From the NCBI GenBank assembly GCA_033239525.1, contig BSYO01000036.1, positions 11,228,524 through 11,292,523 on the forward strand: a stretch of DNA of 64,000 bases, read 5' to 3'. Positions 11,101 to 26,100 of this stretch are shown piece by piece. The number at the start of each line of letters is the position of its first letter. Position 1 is the stretch's first letter. The notes under the pieces were generated by a model that made no database searches, was not told the DNA's origin, and saw nothing but the letters and a program-made list of their open reading frames with translations. A program made the position numbers and the translations under genes. This DNA comes from Nepenthes gracilis. Lineage: Eukaryota > Streptophyta > Magnoliopsida > Caryophyllales > Nepenthaceae.

Positions 11101-14100
11101 GTAGGAGACAATTTCCGAGCAATAGGTTGGGTCTTCTTTATTGTCTTTAACCATTATGGAATCACATTCCCTCCCCAGCCAACCAAGCGAGTTTATTTGA
11201 AGCCAGATGTGATAGGTTGATTTCCTTTGATATTAAATTTAATGGATTTTTAGTTAAACATATTAAATTGTAGCATTTGCCAGCCTTTTCTTATTCTTTA
11301 AATGGCAAAACCTTTAGGGTGATTGGCTTGGTGACTTTTAATTTTAATACATCACTTTAATTTTAAGCATGGAATGAAATAGTGGTAGATATGCAAGATA
11401 CTGGCCGGTATATTCAGTTATGTTGGAGTGATGCATTGAAAATGAGATTAAATGAAGAGCAGTAATGATGACTCTTTGCATCTTCGATTTTTATTTTTAT
11501 TTTTGCGCCTATCTCTGTGGCGATGACATCCCTGAGGACCCACCTAACGGTGACTATCACAAATATCAATAAGCACTTCCGTTCTAGTTTGTTGTAACTG
11601 CTCAGGATGATTATACTTGACTAGCTTTTAGCTCAGAACTGAAGTAGGATCATAAACTGTTGTCCTTCCATGGGGTTGGTGATTCAGACTGATTGAGGGA
11701 TGTAGGAATTGCCCTTACAGCCCAGTATGTTATGTTGAAATAGCTTTCTCAGGTGCCCCAAGGAATTAAGGGTATTGCGGGGCTAACCGTCCTTGGAAAG
11801 TATCATTGAGTTCCCGTTAGGCTTTTGCTATGATTTTTAGGACTTGCTCCAATTAGTTCAAAGCTATCGATAGATAAACCATATATTTTGAATGTCGGCC
11901 AATGCACTCAATGTTTACTTCATGTTTCGATTCACAAAAGAATTATGTCTGATACTACTACGTATCATCTGATTTGGCCAATATTGATACAGCTGCTTTC
12001 TATATCGATATTTTTCATTCATGTCTTTAAGTACCTTTGGATAATTGATGAAAATTGTGGAAAATAGTCAAGTGTGACACTTGATCACATACTTATACTT
12101 GGATTTCGAGTAACATACATTGTTATGGTTTACTTTTTTGAAACGGGCAAAAAACATGAAAACCATTAGTTTTATTACCGTATTTTTGCTTCAGGCTGTG
12201 CTGGTTGCCAAAATTGCACTATGTAATATGGGAACTTATAGCGGTACATTAACCATTTGAGTTCTTGGCAAAACACTGTCAAATAGATCAACCAGAAGCT
12301 CTGTGTTTCGTGGATGATTTGGAGTTCATAATCATCTCTAGATTCTCATTTTCCTAGATTTAAATTACTTTTTGAATTCTGCTGAAGAACTATAGAGTCC
12401 AGTCTTTCATATATCGTAGATAATTGATTTGCTGAGATTCATCATGATATTGCCATATCAAACCGCTGTGCATGACCAATACCTGAACTTTGCTCATATT
12501 AAGCATGTTACTTGATCTAGTTAAAAGGTTGATACTGCTTACACGTCTTAATCATGGATGAAAATATTAATATCGATATTGATCATTAATATATCAATAT
12601 TGAACATCACGAATACACAAAAAATCTTGTGATTATATCAAAAGCGTATGCTAAAATTTTATTATCTTGATGAGTTATATACTAAAATTGAGTTGTGTAT
12701 TTAACTTGAGGTTTAGTCAATTTTATCAAAAATTAATCATGATATCCTTCTAAATCATTTAACAATGCTGCTACACTTTTTTTATTTATACATGCTTATA
12801 CCTCTACAAAACACATGGATGTAGACGTTTTTTGAAAATTTTGGATTTTATCTATATTTAGAAAATGTATATTCAAGCCTCTAAGACTAATGAAAAGTAA
12901 AAAGAAAAAAAACTTGGCCAATATATCACAATATATTTCAATAAGGTGACATCAGGATAATTTCCCGTGCTGAAGGATATCATTTTCGGGATGTCTCAAT
13001 ACCGATACACTCCTCTATGATCATACACATTTTACTTCTTTTTTTCTTATTTCCACTATCTTCCGATCCAGGTGTCTACTATAGCAGAGTATGACTTGGG
13101 AGGAGAAGGGGATCTTTTCAAAGCTCCCAAACCCATCATTGAAGAACCCGTTATTAGCCTTGATCCCATCGCGGCAGCCATTTCTATGATGTCATGTGAT
13201 GATGATATCATGTCAGCAGAAGTCCTCAATGTTGGAGACATTGAAACACTTGAGAACCAACAGACTGTTAGCAAGGTTTTCTATGAATTCGAGAAAGATC
13301 TTTTGGGAAAAACCTCGTTGGATGCAGCTGTTTCTGAAGTTATAGATATCAAGCTTCCTGCAGTGCTACCGAGTGAGATCCCAGCTGAAGAGAACAAATT
13401 ACCTCCAGAGTTATCTTTTCAGAAGAGTGTCAGCTCGGGGTGTTTAAGCTCAATTGAATGGGCAAATGCAACTTCAATGAGGCCGAGTTTTCTCAGGTTT
13501 CCCAAATTGGATTTTGGGTCAGCTTTCGGGATGAGAAGGGCTTACAGTGAAGGAGACATAAAGGTCAGAATGAATACATTTTTTTTCATTTCATTCCCAA
13601 AATCTTCTACGATTATCGACTAAAATATCGGTATTGGTATCGGATGTTGTAGATGCAAAAAAAATATCTTGTGATCACAAGCTATATACTCATAAATTTT
13701 ATTTTATATGATTTCGGTATTTTTTCTTTTATGTGAACTTTTTTGAGAGAAAAATTAAGAAATATAAATTTTTGTTGACAATTTATGATAAAATAGTGTT
13801 ACTCATAATTTTATTCTCATATTTATAAGTAAACTATAAATTTTAGTTTACGCATTCCTACCACTATGTTGTGTCTTCGTGTTAATAAAATTAGAGTGTC
13901 AGCATTTCGATGTTGTACATGTCTTATGCTGGAATCCATGCTTCTTAGAATAATAAAACTGAAATGTCAAGAAGATTGCATATTCTGGAAATTGTTCTGG
14001 CTAACAATTCATGCTTTTTTTTCTGCAAATCCCGTTTTGTGGTTGGATGACACTGCACCAATCATGTTGGGAATCCAACGGTAAAGAATGATAGTTGTTG

Positions 14101-17100
14101 GGTCTAGTACCGGTAAGGCCTAGAGGAACACAAGGCCCAGTCTATGGAGCAGTAGTCCTAGCAGTTATCTCGGCCCAATATTCGAAACTGCCTATGTGGG
14201 GAGCCTAGTATTCGCAACTTATCAGTGTCGCCTGCAGCCCATTAATGCGGCTGCAGAGGGGCAGGTACAACGTAGAGGAAACGAGCTAATAAGGAGAACG
14301 TCAGTGCTGGCAACCGCGGCTCACGCCACTGCCTACAGCTTTCCAGCCAATCCTAACTCGAAAGGTAAACCAGGTGTGGCCTACGACGCACGACGGTCTC
14401 CTTGCTACCACAAGGCGACAACTGACACGCCGGCACCACTGGGCAATGGCCGATGAATCCTTGCAGGAATGATTCTTACGCCAAAAGCTCCAAACCAAGG
14501 AGCTTATAAATTCCCTCTCCTTGTACATGAGATGGGATCGGATCTTGGGCATCCAGCTTAATATTGTGCAACAAAATGCTCACCCTAGAGTTCAAACTCT
14601 CAAATCATTGCCTAGATCCTACCTCTATGGCCTCACTCAGGCTTCGAGAGAGAGAGCCACCCTCTGCGGTGTATACAGGGAGCCAGGCTTCCCACTAAAC
14701 GCTCATAAATCCCTCACCCTTGCATTCACGCACTCCCAACGCATTCACAGCACATCTTCGTGCACTTCTAAGCGTTCGCCCCTTTCCGTTCATTGCGGAA
14801 AGTTGCTGACTTGAGCGTTGGAGTGTTTTTGTTGGGAGAGATCTCGCTGGACTTTTGACCTCTCGTTTGTGGTTTGTATTGTGTAGGTTCCAGGTTTATA
14901 GCGACGGAGTCTGGAACCGCTAGAGATTCGATCCGGACCAGGAATCCGAAGGTTCCCTAATCCGTATGACATCCCGGGACCCGGGACGCAACATTGGCGC
15001 CTTCTGTGGGAACGCGACAAAAAGTCTAGTGTCTCCCTTCAACACTCACTCCTTTACAACAAGATGGTCAACACCTGGGTGTAAGCCAGTGCCCCAGCAA
15101 AAGATGCAGCCGCTCATGGGGATGATCCTTCAGTGGGTAGCCGTGCTGACGTTTGTCCGCAGCCTAACGTTCACTAGCTAGCAGCTGAAATGGGTGACAT
15201 GAGGCTGATGCTCTAGGCTCTTTGTACCTGGACGAGCATGCAGTGGATGGGGGCTGCTCCCCCGGCACCTCAGGCGTCATCCTCCAGGTGGGGAAAGCGT
15301 TGCACCAGAGACCCCAGAGGCAGATCAGATCGGCCTGATAACGCTGAGGCCTAGGCGGCCTCCCGCAGCAGGGCCCAGTCGGTGGCTGGAAGCCATCTTA
15401 GCAAGGATGAGCGGGAGGAGAGCGCAAAGCGGTGTAACCCCAGTAACTTCCGCAGTGAGGGGAGACAGATAGCTGCGGACTCATACAGCGCTCACTCGCC
15501 CGGCGCGGAAAGCTGCCACAATCGACAAGTTCAGCACCACCAGTGGGGTCACGCGGAGCTCCGCGATGTTATCAACGCGCGGAGAAGCAAGTTCGACCCA
15601 CCAATGGAGGAGAAGGTGAAGGTGCTCTGGGACTTACACAAGGAGAGACCAATGCGGTCTTCCACTGACTGCGAAGATCGCCATTCGTCATGGATCTCCG
15701 GACCCAATCGCTTCCCCGCAAGTTCAAAATGCCAACACTAGACGGGTACAATGGGAGCAAGGATCTAATGGACCATCTCAACTACTTTCGCACTCACCTA
15801 TCCCTCTATGGAGCGAGCGAGGCCGTGATGTACCAGTGCTTCCCCATCATCCTCAAGGGGGACGCACTGCTTTGGTTCCATAGACTCCTGTCAAACTTCA
15901 TCCGCTCCTTCGACGAGCTCGCAGATGGCCTTTTGAGTCAATTCGCCTCCAGCTGCAGAGAAGAGAAACAACCCTGGCACTTGGTCTGCCTCCGCCAGAG
16001 GACGGACGAAAGCCTAAAGAGATTCCTCAACCGTTTCATCACTGAGGCGCGCCGGATCCTCCAGCTCTCTGATGAACTGAAGCTCAACTTTTTGTTGCCA
16101 CCTTGGCGGCGGGAGACTTCTTTAAGCACCTGTCCCATCAACACCCTCAGTTCTTCCAGGAACCAGAGGCAATCGCCTGAGCCTACATCTTGGCGGAGGA
16201 GGTCAACGAGGCGAAGCGTTCCAAACGCGTCGATCTCCCTACCGAAGGGCCTAAGCCGGCAGCTGGGAAAAAGAGGAACGACGACGGTGGTTGCTTCCAG
16301 GAATGCCGCAAACAGCCATGGCCTTCGCCGGGGTCTAGGAGGGAGTATGGGCCAACGGCCCTGACTCCTCTAAACAACACCCGTGCATCTTGATGCAAAT
16401 CCAGAATGAAAAGTTCTTTAGGTGGCCAAAAGAACCCAGAAGGGCCGCCGGCGGTGACTAGGGGGCAATATTTGCCCGATTACTACTATTGCACAGGACA
16501 TTCCACGAGAGAAGCTGTAGGGCTTTGCAGTAGGAGATAGAAGACCTGATCCGTCACGGACACCTCAGACGGTTCGTGAAGGGCTCGAGGTGGGCCCCCG
16601 CAACCTCAGAAGGAGAGGTGAGCGAGCCTCCAAATAACCGAATGGCCGCTGGCGTGATCAACATGATCTTGACCGCACAGGCCAAGAGCGGTCGGCAAGC
16701 GTAGCCCGAGCAGGCTTCCAGCAGCAAGAAAGCGAGGATAGGGGATAGGAATGATGCCATTAGTTTTAGTAGTGACGATATGGCTCATGTAACCTCCCCC
16801 ATTCTGATCCCCTTGTTGTATCCGCCATCGTTTCAAATGATATGGTTGATTATTAATTGAAACGAGTCTTTGTTGATAATGGAAGCTCTTAAAATTTGCT
16901 GTATCTTGTTGCCTTCTTTAAGCTTGGATTGAGAAGAAGCCAGATGAAAGCGGCTGATGGCCCTTTATATGGTTTGGACAATGAGCCTCTACTTGTTGTC
17001 CAGCTAGAGATCACGATGGGAACCTATCCGCGTATTGCAACGCAAGAGCTAATGTTCATTGTTGTCGATTTATCGTCCGTCTACAACGCCATCCTGGGCA

Positions 17101-20100
17101 GGCCATTCCTCATGGCCTTCGGGGCCGTTACTTCGATCCTTCATTTAAAGATGAAATTTTCAACCTTGTACGACATAGGGTAGGTGCTCGGTGATCAGGT
17201 GATGGGACGAATGTGCTACTTGTCCCAAGTCGCTCCAGTGGCGCCAGACCACATGGACGGAGACTCGGACCTCCGTGATGAAGCCACACTGCAGCAAGCC
17301 CAGTCAGGAGAAGCGATCGAAGTGATACCTCTAGACTTCGCTGAGTTGGAGAAGTGTGTAAATATCAGCAGCTCTCTCATTGCGGCCAATCGTGATCGGT
17401 TGATTAGCTTTCTCCGAAAGAACTCCGATGTGTTCGTGTGGGTCCCTGCCGACATGTCCGGGATACTGATCGAACTAATGGTCCACAAGTTGGGCCTCAA
17501 TCCCGATCATAAGCGCGTTAGGCAAAGGTGCAGGAACCACTCCGTCGAGAAACTAATAGCCATAAGAGGGGAAGTGAAGAGACTGTTGGACGTTGGATTC
17601 ATTAGAGAGGTTCAGTACTCGGATTGGCTATCCAACGTTGTGCTCGTGAAGAAGAGCAACGGCAAGTGGTGGATGTGCGTGGACTTCACCGACGTAAACA
17701 AGGCTTGTCCTAATGACAGTTTCCTGCTCCCTTGGATTGATCAACCGATGGATTCTATGTCTGGGCAAGAGCTCCTCAACTTCATGAACGCCTACTTAAG
17801 CTACAACTCAGATCAGGATGGACCCGGATGATGAGGAACACACCTCCTTTATGATCGACCAGGGAACGTACTGCTATGAGGTAATGCCCTTCGGCCTTAA
17901 AAACGCCAGGGCAACCTACCAGCGCCTCGTAAACAAGGTGTTTGAGGTCCAGATCGGAAGGAACGTGGAAGTATATGTCGACGACATGCTCGTGAAAAGC
18001 CGACTAGACGATGACCATATTTGTGATTTAGCGGAGACCTTCTAGGTACTCCGAGCTCACAAGATGAAGCTCAATCCGGCCAAATGTGCGATCGCGGTGA
18101 CTTCCGGAAAGTTCTTGGGCTTTATTGTGTCCCAGCGCGGCATGAAAGCTAACCCAGATAAGATTAGAGCCATCCTTGACATGAACCCCCCGGCGGATAG
18201 TGAAAGAAGTCCAGAAACTCATAGGGCGCTAGGCGGCCCTATTGTGATTCTTGGCCAAATCTGCGGAGAAATACCTGCCCTTCTTCAAGGCACTCAAAGG
18301 GACTAAAGCATCCGGATTTTGGTAGACGGGCGAGTGCGAGGAAGCATTTCAAGAACTGAAGACATATCTCGTCAGCTCACCTCTCTTGAGTTCACCATTT
18401 GCGGGCGAGGATCTGTACCTCTACCTGGCCACGTCAAGCATGACGCTTCCCTCAGTGCTCGTCAGAGAGCACAAGGGTGCATAACGACCCGTGTACTACG
18501 TGAGTAGGGTATTGGCGGACATGGATACTTGCTACCCGCATGCAGAAAGGATTGCGCTTACCCTCATTTATTCGGTGCGGAAGTTGAGGCTCTACTTTCA
18601 AGCACACCAGATCATCGTCCTAACGGATTAACTTTTGAAGTCGATCCTACAGAAACTGGAGACTTCTGGGCGGTTGGTCAAGTGGGCTATGGAACTAGGA
18701 GAGTTCGAGGTGGAGTTCTAACCACGATCGGCTCTTAAGGGCCAAGCTCTAGCGGACTTCATCGTCGAGGTGGCGATCCAGGCTCTAGATGACCCACACA
18801 ACTCGAAGAGTTCGGACGCGCCGGGCACTCCATCATGGATCCTGAATGTGGATGGATCATCCACCCAGACAAGCTGTGTAGCTGGAGTCGTGCTCAGACT
18901 CTAGATGGTATAGAGATCAAGTACTCTGTTGTGTTGACCTTCCCTACCACTAATAACGTGGCCGAATGTGAAACCCTTCTTGCAGGTTTTCACCTAGCAA
19001 AGAATATTCCGCAAAGTCGCTGGTCGTGCGCAGCAGACTTAGAGCTCGTGGTCAATCAAATCTAAGAAGTCTTTAGGGCATCAAACCATCAGTTCGCGAA
19101 ATACCTGGCGAAGGCAAAAGCCCAGATCTAGGCGTTCGAGCATTTCGAGATCGAACATGTACCCAGAGCCGAAAATTGGAAAGTTGACTAGTTGGCTTGG
19201 GACACGGCTGCAGGATCTCCGGAGTAGTTCACTAGGATCCTGCGGGAAATCTTGGTCACACCCCATGTGGACGGTTCGGACTAGGAGGTACTGCAGATTG
19301 ACGAAGGCGACCATTGGATGACCTTATATTACGGGTATCTGGCGGACAACACGCTACCTACGAGCGCCGACGAGGCCAAACGGATCAAGAAGACAGCATG
19401 CTGATATCGATCCTCGATGGTAGGCTATACAGGCGAGGATATTTCACTCTACCTAAAATGCCTGACCCCTGAGGAGGCTGAGTACGCACTGAGCAAAGTC
19501 CACCTCGGCATATATGGCTCGTACATCGGAGGAAAGAACCTTGCGTTCCAAATCATGCGGCAAAGCCTCTTTTGACCCACGATAAGGTGCGAAGCCCTAG
19601 AATTCGTAAAGAAATGGGAAAGCTATCAGGTTCATGGGTCCATGGCGCACCTACCTCACACAGAGCTTCATAGTCTTCATCCTATGGCCGTTTGCATAAT
19701 GGGGGCTCGACATTCTTGGACCCTTGCTCTTGGCTTCCGAGTAGAGAAATTTCCTCATTGTTGGCATTGACTATTTCATCAAATGGGTGGAGGCAGTTCC
19801 TCTAGTACGAATCACGGAGCAGAACGCAATGGAGTTCTTCCACTAGAACATCGTTTTCCATTTTGGGATTCCCGAGGTCGTAGTGACTGATAATGGAATC
19901 CAGTTCACCGGCAAACAATTCACTAAGTATTGTGCAAGTTTGCGCATCAGGTTGGGTCATACGTCTGTAATGTACCCTCAGGCAAACGGACAAGTTGAAG
20001 TTACCAATCGCACGCTACTACGCTGACTGAAGACCAAACTGAAAGATGCAGGGGGTTCCAAGGTCGATGAGTTGCCTTTCATGCTTTGGTCATATCGAAC

Positions 20101-23100
20101 AACCTCGCGGGAGTTAACGAGAGAGACGCTCTTCAACCTCTGCTACGGAGTTGAAGTGGTTGTCCCCGTTGAAGTGGGACTTCTCTGCCTGCGGGTCGAA
20201 TATTTTGATCGGCCACCAACTCCCAGAGACTCAGGGAGTGCCTTGACTTGCTCCTAGAAGTTCGCGGCGCGGCCCGCCTGAGGAATGTAGCCTACCAGCA
20301 GCACATCGCACGGTACTATAACAAGCGGGTGATGGCATGCCCGCTTAATGTTGGGGACTTGGTCCTCCGGAGTGTAGAGGCCATAGGAAAGGCCGCTACC
20401 GGGAACAAGTTCTCTCCTGGTTGGGAAGACCCGTTCCTCGTCTCAGCAATCTTTCAAAGTGGAGCGTACAAGCTATGCACCTAGGATGGCAAGTTGGTCC
20501 CGAGAACCTGGAACACCGCCAACCTCAGAAAATATTATCAGTAGGATAGAGTTGGCCTAAGTAAGGCACGCATGCACACCATGAAGAATGCCTGTACATG
20601 TATTGTGTGGTTTCATTTAATAAAATCGATCATTTTTGTTATTTTATGTGTCTATTCATATGAGTGTTTGCATGCATGACATTCCAAAAATAAAATGATC
20701 TAAACTATCCTTAAGTCGTGGGCGAATCCTCATCTGTCCGTAAACTAGAGTCTTGGCTCCACGTCGAGTAGCCCTAAAGAGGCTATATCTGAACCTCGAC
20801 CTCGTGTTGAATGGCCCAAAGCAGCCCCAAAACCTTAGCTCTGCGCCAGGAGGCCCGAAAGCAGCCATGTCCAAGCCTCGACCCTGAGTCGAGTGACCCA
20901 AAAGCGGTCATATTCAAATCGTGGCTTTGCATTAAAGGGCCCATTTGGCCCCAAAACCTTGGTTCCATACCAAGTGACCCAGGCGGTTAAATTGTCAGGC
21001 CTGGGGGATTTTGAAGTTCTCAACGTTTGGCTACTAAAATCTTATGGGGCAAGAATTGCAAGCGTGCGGCGACCTTCTTTTGAAAAAGAGAGCACCTTCA
21101 GTCTACGATGGTCGTGGGCTAGGATCTTGCACACGAGAGCGACGACACCTTGAGCGAGGCCGAGCACCCAAGACAGGTATCGTGTGCAAAAAGGCCTAAG
21201 ACCTAGAGTTCGATTACTGTGGCCTGAAAACCCAGCTAGCCCTTGGCGTGGCTCCATGGGATTAGCGACAACGTCCACCCTATTGGACCGAGCTTCCCAC
21301 TAAATGCGCAAGATGCAATAATATCCTCTGACAAAGGACAAATATAGTGCAAGAAGGCGCCGGATTGGGGCCTTGGCGACAATAGCTTCACAGCTTAGCC
21401 TCTAATATATGAACAAAGATTCAAAAAGCCGCGTCATGTGGCCAAAGATATTAGGTGCGAGAAAAAATAACTGCCTTTCATTTACCAAAGATAAGTGACA
21501 TCACAATGCAGTGTTCTATAATGAAAAGTGCAAGAGCTATTCTGACCCTACGAGTCTGGCAGCCCAACCTCTCTAGAGAACTCTCTCAAGCTGGAGCTGT
21601 TAGGAACTCCGGCGTTCCCTGGATGTAAAATGTCCACGGAAACACCTGGAAGCGCAATGGAGACGATCCGGCGACACAGGCGGATACCATCCTAGAATCT
21701 GGCGTTGAGTGCAAGGCGCACTTCTTCCAGAGTGAGCCGCAGCCTGAGGTCAGTAGTGAGGCGAGATATATCATCTGCCATGGTGGAGATCCATCCCCTC
21801 TGTCGCTTGACCTCCTACCTCAGCTGCCCAGCCTCTTCCATAAGTTGTCCGCCTTCCTCCGTCAGTCGTCTGTTCTCCTCCCTCAGTTGTTCGCTCTCTT
21901 GCAATAGCCGCTAGACCTGTTCCTTTAGTAGCTCGTTCTCATCCCTGAGCACAGCGGTCTTAGCTCCCGCTCGTTGTGCCGATTTCTACCTGGACTCCTC
22001 CTTGACCTAGAGAAAGAAGTCGAGCAGTTGAGCATCCACCGTGTTGAGGAAGATGAACCCCTCAGGGATCTATAAGAGTGAGCAAGGGGTCAACAAGTCT
22101 CAGAGTTCCAGTCTGCTGAAAAGCGCAAGGACCAAGGAAAACGCACTTGAGTAGAGAATGCAACCATGCGACTGGGCTCACCTCCTGATGCTAGCACGCT
22201 TGGGGGCTCCAAGTGCCTAGTAGCAACCTCTGCGGAGCGGAGGGCATGCGGACTCGTAGGCAGTGAGGGAATGCTTGGGGGCTCTCGCTCAACCGCCTCC
22301 ACCCATCGCCTCATCACCGTGCCCCATCCGGTGCAGCACAGCGCCCTACACTGGCGAACCTCACAGGGACGCTTTGCATCCGACTCCAAAGCCTCCCTTT
22401 GCATAGACTTTGGCAGCTCCCTCCTCCGCCTCTCTTGACTCTTGGGACCTCCTTTATCGCATGTCCTCACGAGCTCCAAAGCCTAAGGCGGCGAAAGGAT
22501 AGGCTTCCCCGGTGAAGCTCCACCATCTCCATCTCCGCCTCTCTTGACTTAGCGATTGTCGACCTCCCTCCTACGGCTCCATGTCATTCCTCTTTTCTGG
22601 AGTGGAGCACACGGCGAGTGCGGCGGACTCCGCCACCTGTCTCTGCAACCTCTGGGTGGAGGTACCACCAGACCTCTCTCAGCCTCTTCAGGGGAGCCTT
22701 TACCTCCTCCTTAGACGAGGTCTCCAGTCACAAAACACTTTCCTCTAGAAGTTCCCCGGACGGCTCGTGTAGTATGAGGGCATCAGACTTCTTCTCTTGG
22801 TCGGCGATCGCCCATCCAGACTTTGATCCCCACCCGGTGGCCTCGAAAACGTGCGAGCTCAGATAATGACCCTGGATGGAAAACGTCTTCATCTCCGAGC
22901 GGATTTGCGATAAGTTTCGTGAGTTGCTCTTCTCTTTAGTTGTCACTCCCTTGCAAAAATACTCGGGGTTGGACCCCACTTGTTGGAGAGCTCCGAGTTC
23001 GAAGGCTCCTGCAGGTAGAAGAACCGGTTCTTCCAATTCTTCACCAAATTAGGGTTGGTACCCCTGAAGTGAAACCCAGCTCAGGGAGACATTGAAATCC

Positions 23101-26100
23101 AGTCTTCGGACTCAGTAAAGTGGAAGACTACCTTCGTTGCATTCGCGTCAAAGATGCATGAATGAAGGCGGTCGAAAACGCACAAGGTAACTAAATAATG
23201 GACAGCGTTCGGATGAAGCCTCGTAGCGGGAACGTGCAATGCTTTGACAAGAGCGTATAGGTCGCATACTATGGGATAGGGAAGCCCATTCTTCAGATGG
23301 TGCTCATAAACGGAGATGAAACCTTCTGGAAGGGCATTGGCTTTGCCCGTGGAACCAGGGGCACGGTAGACCCAGTCGTTGGGGATCCCATAGTCCACCA
23401 TTAGGGCGGCAATGGTGCTCGCCATCAGGACGGACCCAGTGTTTTAACCCCATGATGAACAACGCAAGAAACTCGGGAAGAGGAAGGGGATCCTTTCTTC
23501 TTTGCCATCTCTCTCTCTCTGGAATAAGCCGACTGCCTTCAACGCAAAAAAGCATAAAAGGGGGTTTTAGTGAAGTGTCGCTTAAATAGGCCACGGGGTG
23601 CTAGCGTGGGAAAACTCAAACGACACTTTTGCTTAATGACCAGGCCATGTGCCCCCTCAAGCAGAAGCGTTGCGAGTCCCAAGCAACGGCCAATCATGGC
23701 CCTTGCTAGACTGCAGATCAACGTTGCTTCAGCTGCCTGCTAGAATCCTGGCTGTCACACCTGCATTTAATGTGGGAATCCTGACCACCAGGGACGGTGA
23801 CGGAAAGACTGCCAAGGCAAACGCACGCGAGAAACAACGGACCATCCAAGTATAGCAAGCAACAGAAAATAAATGGCACAGTTAAGTATAAAGTTTTATT
23901 ATCTAATTCATTACTAACTCTTTTTTAGAGAAACTTGCGGCCGCAAAGTACAACTAACGGTCCCCTCCGGGCCTGGAAGGATCTGGAGTTGTGTACTCCG
24001 TTAGGTCGGCGCGCGTCAGGGCGCCTGAGTTTCAAGAGTCTAGGATGCCAATGCGGAAGTTCGGGTCCTCCAGCGAGACTAGTCGCCAGCTGAGACGGAT
24101 GCCGTCCTGGAAGTTCCTTTCGAGTGCAGGATCGACGTCCTTCCGTGAAAACCTCGACCTCAGCTCGACCCCCGTCTGTGCGCACTCCTCTCCGAGCTGC
24201 ACCCGGAGTCACTCAAGCTCCTCTTGAAGAGCCAGTATGCGGTCTCGAGCCTGCATGTTGGTGCCAGCAAGCCTGGATGCCCTTGCTTCCGGTTCAGCCC
24301 ACGCCTCCTCAAAGTATGCGGCGCGAGCCCTCGTCTACTCAATCTCTCCGATTGCAATCTGCACCTTGGCTTCAAAGTCTTCAATGGCCCTGGCGACTCG
24401 ATGGAGGGATCCGCCCTCCTGGAACTACGATGCCGCGAAGAAGCGGATGCCTCCTCCCTCTCAAAGCCTGGAGGCGCCCTCAAAAATCGCATCGGGCCTA
24501 CAACAGTGGCCTCTAAATGACAGCCCTTTGCTGCCGCTGCGCCAGCCGCAGTTGTGCTAGGGATCCCCGAAGCATGAGTGTCGCTCACAGGCTCTCCGGA
24601 AGAAGATTCAGATTCTGATGACGAGGACGACCTTTCCATTAAAACAGTAACGTGGAGAGAGAAAGACAAAAAGGCCCCAAGGCAGCGCAAAGCTTCTTGC
24701 TATCAAAGTAACAATAGGGCATACGGCCTTGGAGGGAACTCAGGTATTTAAATAGCCAAAGATTCCTAGCGGAACGGCGACGTTCAGAAACCGAAGCGTG
24801 TTGGAAGAGGGCCAATAGATTCCTTCCACGTGGCGGATCCTTGAAGCGTCGCGCCTTTTTAAAGAAGTCATTATGGCGCGACGCCCTGAAATCCCCCACG
24901 CAATCAATGCGTCAGACTATCTGGCGGATGTGACGCCTGCCGGCAACGTTTGACCTCCCCGACCAGCCAACATCAGTAGTATCTTTGCACCACATCCTTC
25001 CGTCGACAATCATCACAGTAACTCGAGGGAGGGCGGTGGCAAAGACAGCCCACAGGCCACTAGAAGCGCTCAAATGCGCAAATCGGCACGTGCGACGAAA
25101 AAAGAAACCCTACAACTTGGGGAATGTAATGCACTAAGTGATAAAAAGGGAAAATATTCATGCGACAGGCGAAGAGAATAAAGGCAATATCTACTGCTTT
25201 TATTAATCGAAGTTCCTTTACAAGTACAAAGTTTGCAACAACAGAAGTACAAGGAAGAGGAAAGAAGGTATGGCACGGGGCGTGAACCCCGAAGCAACCG
25301 CCACGAATGCTTGGAGCGCGGTTGGGGAAATGTGATTCGCATGGGATCACCATGGCTCCACCACCGGAACTCCAACTTGCCCAAGCACCGGGACTGTCGG
25401 TGTGTTAGCTCCTCTCCTACGGGCTAGCCCAATGCTAACCGTAGAGGCAAAACTAACACCCGTAGCAGGAGTTTCCGCAGGGACTCAGAGAGCTTGCGCT
25501 CCCCTACGGAGACTCCGTTCTTCGTCTCTCCTCCAGAAGGCACATATGATGATCTAAGTGGAGTGGAGACCGCGAGCGACGCGCTACACCAAAGGCAAGG
25601 CGCCCTGTGAAAGCTCCGCCGCAATCCTCCGCCGCACGAGAGATCACCACAGCTTGGAGGGAGGCATACAACGACTGACAGAGTGACCGAGCCACTCTCG
25701 TTAGCATGAGGAACCCCCGAAGGTGAGGGCGTGAGGACAATCTTCATAAAAAGCTATGGATCTCCGGCTAGTCCATCCGACTCCTTCACGGACTCCCACC
25801 GGAAGCGGGATGAACCCAGATCCTCACATTGCTCCTCCAAATGAGCTAATGGATGAGTCACACCGGTCGAAGGACTTCTCTATTTATAGATGAACCTGCA
25901 TCCTACCCACGCTTAGCTGGGCTCACTCCCCGGTAGTCGTCATTCATGAAGAAGGAAAGTCCTCAATACCGATGCGATTTTAGGCGTGCCAATCTATCCC
26001 CTTAGGGTATCAAATCACTGCGGCACCTGAAAACCCGTATGTTTACCTGGGGAAGGCGCAACGCCAGAAGAAGACAAAGCCTAGCGCATCTTGAGGTGGG

